From Mesorhizobium sp. AR10 (GTDB lineage: Bacteria; Pseudomonadota; Alphaproteobacteria; Rhizobiales; Rhizobiaceae), in NCBI RefSeq assembly GCF_024746795.1, contig NZ_CP080524.1:3822001-3886000 (forward strand): a stretch of 64,000 bases of DNA. The letters run 5' to 3'. The stretch's first letter is position 1. Every line of letters begins with the position of its first letter. Positions 59,791 to 64,000 of the stretch are shown here, in pieces. Both the position numbers and the translations under genes were made by a program. The notes beneath the pieces are model-generated. The model made no database searches and was not told the DNA's origin. It worked only from the letters and a program-made list of their open reading frames with translations.

Positions 59791-60369
59791 ATGGAAGATC
59801 GCATTCGCATCCGTTCGGAGGAAGTCCTTTCCGACGACTGGGCGGTCCTGAAAAAGACCGTCCTCGATTATCGCCGGCGTGATGGGCAGTGGGAGACGCA
59901 AATCCGTCAGACGTACGATCGCGGCGACGGCGCGGTGATCCTGCCTTACGATCCGGAGCGCTCGACGGTGCTGCTGGTGCGGCAGTTCCGCTACCCCGCC
60001 TATGTCACCGGCCATCGCGAACCGCTGATCGAGGCATGTGCCGGCCTGCTCGACGAAAACGATCCGGAAACCTGCATCCGCAAGGAGGCGGAGGAAGAAC
60101 TTGGCTACCGGCTGAAGGACGTCGAGCGGTTGTTTGCACCCTATATGAGCCCGGGCAGCGTGACCGAGCGGCTGTGGTTCTTCGTGGCGCGCTACACGCC
60201 CGCCGATCGCATCTCGGCCGGTGGCGGCGCGGCGGACGAGGGCGAGGACATCGAGGTCCTGGAAATGCCGCTCGACGACGCACTGGCCGGTATCGCCGAC
60301 GGCCGCATCATCGACGCCAAGACGATCATCCTGATCCAGCATCTGAAATTGAACCCGATTTCCGCTTGA
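59791..60369 (+). CDS. nudK: NUDIX hydrolase, GDP-mannose/ADP-ribose pyrophosphatase type
   Basis: 192 residues. A region LLVRQFRYPAYVTGHREPLIEACAG precedes a modified Nudix box (GLLDENDPETCIRKEAEEEL). The ending FAPYMSPGSVTERLWFFVARY is typical of NudK. It would hydrolyse GDP-mannose or ADP-ribose. The Arg of the box is replaced by Lys (KEAEEELGY). Strong family match. Confidence 0.88.
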   Translation: MEDRIRIRSEEVLSDDWAVLKKTVLDYRRRDGQWETQIRQTYDRGDGAVILPYDPERSTVLLVRQFRYPAYVTGHREPLIEACAGLLDENDPETCIRKEAEEELGYRLKDVERLFAPYMSPGSVTERLWFFVARYTPADRISAGGGAADEGEDIEVLEMPLDDALAGIADGRIIDAKTIILIQHLKLNPISA

Positions 60370-60540
60370 TCCGCAGCCCTGTTCCTGTGCCGGGAGGGCA
60401 CATTGACTGCTGCCAAGACTTGCGAGTCAGGACGCCAATGCCAAGCCTACGCCTGACATCAGTTCGCCACTGCATGCGGCGAGCCGCCGCAGCACCAACG
60501 AAAGGAGGGAACGAACCGCTCCGCCAGGTGTTAGCAACCC

Positions 60541-60786
60541 ATGATGAACAGGTTAGACCCCCACGGTCGCGGGATGGCGGCCGATATTTTGGCGTTGGAA
60601 CTCGCTAGGGCAAGACAGCGCGTCGGCCGAGCCAAACTCGCGCTCGAAAGCGCGGAAGAAATGCTGGACGAGGATTGTGGCGTAGCCGTCAACCTCGCGC
60701 TGTGCAGCACGATAAGGTCCGCGCAACGGCGTGTGGTAGAGGCCAGGAAGCGCCTCACGAAGATCGATCCCGCCAGCGTGAATTGA
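60541..60786 (+). CDS. Small hypothetical helical protein
   Basis: 81 residues, MMNRLDPHGRGMAADILALE. Predicted entirely helical and charged (RARQRVGRAKLALESAEEML). No family recognised. A coding look is plausible but ribosome site is weak; may be an orphan of the gene-poor right end. Confidence 0.4.
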   Translation: MMNRLDPHGRGMAADILALELARARQRVGRAKLALESAEEMLDEDCGVAVNLALCSTIRSAQRRVVEARKRLTKIDPASVN

Positions 60787-60804
60787 CCCGGATTGTCGCC
60801 AACG

Positions 60805-60990
60805 ATGCTCCCGACCTTCGACCTTAAGACCCAGCGAAACGGCGATATGCATCGCGCTGCAAGGCTTGCGATGCTGAGGCACCAGGTGGTCCACCACATC
60901 GAGCGCACTGACGCCTCCGCGCAGGAGGTCGAACAAGCGCTGGCCAGGTTGGCTGAGGCAAACGCGCTCGGCGACCGTCTTGCACCGTAG
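60805..60990 (+). CDS. Small hypothetical helical protein
   Basis: 61 residues from an ATG at 60805; a TTG at 60793 would add four residues. Contains RAARLAMLRHQVVHHIERTD and EVEQALARLAEANALGD, two amphipathic helices. It follows the preceding small gene by 18 bases, so the pair could form one transcript. No family recognised. Confidence 0.4.
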   Translation: MLPTFDLKTQRNGDMHRAARLAMLRHQVVHHIERTDASAQEVEQALARLAEANALGDRLAP

Positions 60991-61097
60991 GCACTGACAA
61001 AATTCGCCGGGGCCGGTTAGATCGAGACCCTACGTCAAAGTTAAATGCGGCCGGTTCGACCACAGTGCTACGAAGGCTCCCGTCGGGAGGAGCGCCA

Positions 61098-61289
61098 ATG
61101 GAAGTCCGAGACCTTGTTGCCAAAATGGCGGCTGCGCTGCGTCGCCACCGTGGAATCGCACCAGAAATACCCATCGCACGAACCAGGCCGATCACGCCGA
61201 TCCGGACGTCTCTCGCCGACGTTCCGTTGAACCGCCAAACGCTTCCGCATCGACCGCGACCGCCGCTCCGTCCTGCTTCCAACATGTGA
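61098..61289 (+). CDS. Possible small hypothetical protein
   Basis: 63 residues, MEVRDLVAKMAAALRRHRG. A GGGAGGAG ribosome site 6 bases upstream is the main argument for it. The C-terminal half is Arg/Pro-rich and low-complexity, which weakens the case. No family recognised. Confidence 0.3.
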   Translation: MEVRDLVAKMAAALRRHRGIAPEIPIARTRPITPIRTSLADVPLNRQTLPHRPRPPLRPASNM

Positions 61290-61694
61290 TTGGCCAAGGG
61301 TCGTTTTCACGGCGCGCTAGGACATTGCTGCGTCCGGTTACCTGACCACCAAGCCGCTTTGCGCGCTGGTACAAGGCTGGTCGCGGCTGGTTGTCTCACG
61401 GTCTGAGGCCTGCTGGTGCGGACGACGGGAATCGAACCCGGATAGCCGTAGCTGAGGATACAGCGCTGCAAGCCGGTGACCGACAAGAACATCGGCAAGA
61501 ACCTGCTCAAGGGCGGGAACTATCCGGTCGCCGGGCCTCGTAGCCACTGTGAAGCACCTACGGGGCGAGGAGGATCTGCGCCATGCCTCGCTGCAGGATT
61601 TCAGGGACGAAAGCTAGTCCTTATCGGTTAGTGGGCGGTGCCTTCCGTCCGTGCTTGAATGGAAACCTTGCTATGGGCCAGGATGGAGTTCTCT
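61290..61694. other. Gap containing the duplicated tRNA-Leu 3' end
   Basis: 405 bases without a credible gene apart from the partial tRNA copy at 61414-61457. Short open stretches read as ARG-rich shadow translation. No integrase remnant recognised. Confidence 0.35.
61414..61457 (-). repeat. Duplicated 3' half of tRNA-Leu, candidate attachment-site scar
   Basis: These 44 bases repeat the CCA end, acceptor 3' strand, T arm and variable arm of the tRNA-Leu at 63293-63377 in the same orientation, with one substitution (GACGAC for GACGCC) and then divergence in the anticodon stem. A 3'-end copy in direct orientation is the usual product of integration at a tRNA gene. It cannot fold as a tRNA. 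Confidence 0.8.
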
Positions 61695-61868
61695 ATGAAA
61701 TGGCTTCGGGGTCTTTTCTGGTTGGTAATGGCGGGTGCCATAATGGCCTTCGCCCTGTGGGTCGACGCCAGCACCACTACCGACAACCTCAACCCGGTGG
61801 CGCGTTTCACCGTGACACTCATTCTCATGTGCTTTGTGGCAATGTCGGTACTCCAGATAAGGCTGTGA
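61695..61868 (+). CDS. Small two-helix membrane protein
   Basis: 57 residues, MKWLRGLFWLVMAGAIMAFA, with a second hydrophobic helix (FTVTLILMCFVAMSVLQI). GGAG lies 8 bases before the ATG at 61695. An upstream ATG at 61683 is possible but its spacing is poor. No family recognised. It lies between the tRNA-Leu copy and the intact tRNA. Confidence 0.5.
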   Translation: MKWLRGLFWLVMAGAIMAFALWVDASTTTDNLNPVARFTVTLILMCFVAMSVLQIRL

Positions 61869-63292
61869 CCTAATCGTCCAGCACACCCTGCAGTGAGGCG
61901 TGGCGGAGCTTCGGCTCGCCGCGGCGTCATTCGATGGCACGGCACAAGGCCAGTGCTGCCCCCTGGGTAGCGCTAAAGCAGGAGGGACATTTCCTCTGTC
62001 GCGTCCCACCCATAGATTGAGCCGGGCTTGGTGACGATAGTGGCGCGGCGCGGGCGGTCATTTTGGGGAATAGTTGCGGATTTATAGGGCTGTCGAAATC
62101 AGCCTTTCAAGCTAGTTTTTATGCCCGCCTGTCGAGGAAGCTTGGTGCACTATGACGCTGGCTGCCGGAGTGACTTTATCCACAGGTTATGAAGTGGCGA
62201 AATCGCTTGAGGACAAGGGCGCCTCTTCGGTCTAATATTAGCGCGGGCTTAACTGCCCTCCAAAGTCTGCCCGTTGCCACGACCTTAGGGGATCGGCAGC
62301 GGGCTTTTTTGTTGCTTTGGCCCCGATCCTCCAGCGTGGGAAGGGGACATTCAGGCCTAAGCTGAAATGCTCTCGGTGCGGTGGCAACAAGTCGGTCTGA
62401 TCTATACGCCGGACACCAGCCCGAAGGCCTACCGGACTAGGCGGATATAAGGACCTCTTTTCGTTCCCGAAACGTGCAAGCGCCCCTGTGTCTCCTAGCG
62501 AAGGATCATGACAACAAGCTGGCCCTTGGCAACAATCTACAGGCTGTGCGAATCCCCAGCGCGTCCAACCCACTGGCGTAGATTCGCGTCAGCACTCCTT
62601 CTGCAGCGTCTGCTCGCTGAGATGTGCAACCAAGTAGTGGGCGTCCCCCTAAGCTCGCTGGGGCGTTGGCAACGCTGTCCCAAACCGCCCACGTTCCAGC
62701 GGCCTCACGATGACAGCAAAATCGATTTTGATGATTTTCCATGATGGGAAACGTTCCGCCGACGCCATGGGTCCATGGACTCTGCCGACGTAGTTAACCT
62801 CGGCGGCTCAACTCGGCCAGTTTCGCGAGAAGATGGCCGGCGCCCGTTGGGCGGGGGGCTTTGGGGTAAAGGCGCCGGCCAGGCGAGACCAGAGGTCCGC
62901 CGCCCGGACAAGCTAGCAGGCGCTTGGGTGGTGCATATAGCGTGATCGCGGAAGCTATGCCGGCAGCAGGCCGACCCTGGCGTGTTCGGATGCGCCAGTT
63001 GCAAAGCCGCTGGCCGCGACCGTCGCCGATAGGTGATCCTTGCTGGTGCTGTTAGCCAGCCGCCGGACCGTCGCGCGGCTGACTTGCGCTTGAGCGGCAA
63101 TATTATTGGCGCGGCTCGGGCCGTGGCTTTCGAGCCCCACAATCATCGCGGAAACGGGTCGGAGTGCGGAATCTGCGCAACGTGCCATGAGCACCCCGCC
63201 ATTCAACAGTATACCCCCACGCGTACCCTCAAGGTTTTATGAAGGTTTGGTCCAGATCTAAGCATGGATGTGATTTCATAATGATTTCAATG
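61869..63292. other. Gene-poor region up to tRNA-Leu
   Basis: About 1.4 kb with only weak short open frames on both strands and no recognisable protein. It contains a consensus DnaA-box nonamer TTATCCACA at 62176-62184 and a hairpin plus T tract at 62269-62310. Mixed composition suggests decayed or imported DNA. Confidence 0.4.
62269..62310 (+). terminator. Rho-independent terminator with no obvious gene, candidate sRNA end
   Basis: GCCCGTTGCC and GGCAGCGGGC (one G-U pair) enclose a 16-base loop and are followed by six T's at 62305-62310. No coding frame ends nearby on this strand, so it could terminate a small RNA reading through about 62150-62305. Expression is unknown. Confidence 0.55.
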
Positions 63293-63377
63293 TGGTGCGG
63301 ACGCCGGGAATCGAACCCGGATAGCCGTAGCTGAGGGATTTTAAGTCCCTTGCGTCTACCAATTCCGCCACGTCCGC
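63293..63377 (-). tRNA. tRNA-Leu (anticodon UAA)
   Basis: Reading the minus strand, GCGGACG pairs with CGTCCGC and CCA is encoded. The anticodon loop ACTTAAAAT contains TAA (UAA). A long variable arm and GGTTCGATTCC T loop are present, giving 85 bases including CCA. This is the class II Leu tRNA structure. Confidence 0.97.
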
Positions 63378-63576
63378 AGGCCAGCCCTTTTCAGACGCCA
63401 GCGAAAACCCGTCAAGCCATCTTTTGCCCCAGTCACTGTCGCTTGGTGGACGCGGGCGGCGCGAGGTATCGACGGATGATGACGGCAGAGGCCGCTGGTT
63501 CGCAGCGTCTTCCAGGGAAGGGATAGGTTTTATTGAAACAACAGGTTGCAACGACGATCTGGATCGCCAGGGGCAA

Positions 63577-64000
63577 TCAGAACTTGTAGCGAAGGTTCAG
63601 GGAAACCGCGTTCAGCTTGACGTCCTGATCGCGATCGGAAAAGGGGTCCGGCGTATCGTAGTGCTCGGAGCCGAAGTCGTAGTAGCGATACTGGGCGCCG
63701 ACGACGAATTTGTCGGTCAAGGCGAAATCCACGCCGGCGCCGACAGTCCAGCCGACATTCGTCTGCGTTTGGGCGAAAGCCGTTCCGACGTTTTGCGAGG
63801 TTTCGATGCCGGCGAAAGCGATGCCGCCGATGCCGTAGACCAGCAGGCGGTCCACGGCATAGCCGGCCTTGGCGTTGACGGATCCGAACCATTTGATCTC
63901 GGTGCCGACCGAATTTCCGGGGGCCAATTCGACGCTGCCGTTGATCGCGGCGTAGTTGAGCTCGGCCTCGGCGCCAATGACCGCCTGATTGAATTGCCAG
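63577..64000 (-). CDS. Outer-membrane beta-barrel protein, Omp25/31 type (partial at right edge)
   Basis: The C-terminal 140 residues are in the window and the reading frame continues past the end. Alternating strands such as GYAVDRLLVYGIGGIAFAGI and NVGWTVGAGVDFALTDKFVVG end in LNLRYKF with the C-terminal Phe required for BAM insertion. This is the small rhizobial surface-antigen family. Signal peptide and N-terminus are beyond the edge. Confidence 0.85.
   Translation of the reverse strand, partial: WQFNQAVIGAEAELNYAAINGSVELAPGNSVGTEIKWFGSVNAKAGYAVDRLLVYGIGGIAFAGIETSQNVGTAFAQTQTNVGWTVGAGVDFALTDKFVVGAQYRYYDFGSEHYDTPDPFSDRDQDVKLNAVSLNLRYKF

Noticed and set aside
61414..61457. Second tRNA-Leu gene
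   Set aside because: Only the 3' half is present; the anticodon arm and 5' half are missing.
62955..63206. Possible LacI-like helix-turn-helix (AAQAQVSRATVRRLANST) on the minus strand
   Set aside because: Resemblance is limited to about 18 residues, no ribosome site or ligand-binding domain, and position in decayed DNA. Chance or a very old remnant.

Overview
The window is GC-rich chromosomal DNA from an alphaproteobacterium of the order Hyphomicrobiales (Rhizobiales). It most resembles Mesorhizobium or a close relative. The evidence is the gene order DUF3572-divK-pleD-rpmG and glmU-glmS-DUF502-recG-sdhE-mfd, a class II DAHP synthase, DUF982 and DUF2188 proteins, an Omp25/31-type porin, and short palindromic intergenic repeats typical of this group. 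Most of the window is conserved core genome with a few accessory insertions.

Region by region: 0-9 kb carries a partial P-loop ATPase, the biotin-carrying alpha subunit of an acyl-CoA (probably propionyl-CoA) carboxylase, two small unknown genes, the replicative polymerase dnaE, a methyltransferase remnant, an ion channel with a C-terminal zinc ribbon, and a DMT exporter. 9-17 kb holds exported proteins, dinB, a GNAT enzyme, a HAD protein, DUF3572 and the cell-cycle/c-di-GMP pair divK-pleD, then rpmG. 17-25 kb is a leftward run: YqfO-like protein, MFS carrier, Nudix, DUF983, rnr, topA. 25-39 kb has a COG4315 protein, a CcdA-like protein, an AT-richer DUF4238 gene that looks acquired, then glmU, glmS, DUF502, recG, sdhE and mfd. 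39-48 kb contains an apparently frameshifted DUF3995 gene, DAHP synthase, an unusual second threonyl-tRNA synthetase, a RES/Xre toxin-antitoxin pair, a diguanylate cyclase, and small membrane and repair genes. 48-60 kb carries nadE behind a 22-bp tandem repeat, an ABC exporter, PilZ, Nudix enzymes, gpt, Usp, a CinA-like protein, a hydrolase and an old-yellow-enzyme homologue. 60.4-63.3 kb is gene-poor, with small orphan reading frames between a duplicated tRNA-Leu 3' end and the intact tRNA-Leu(UAA). A partial porin closes the window.

The most striking feature is at 41.1-42.55 kb. A short threonyl-tRNA synthetase (catalytic core plus anticodon domain, no TGS or editing domain) sits behind what reads as a complete ribosome-mediated transcription attenuator. 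It has an alphaproteobacterial promoter, a 21-codon leader peptide with six consecutive Thr codons whose ATG falls at the predicted +1, mutually exclusive 1:2, 2:3 and 3:4 hairpins, and a GC hairpin plus six U's before the synthetase gene. This predicts that uncharged tRNA-Thr switches on the editing-less enzyme. All functional statements are based on reading the sequence and on family knowledge; no database search was run.
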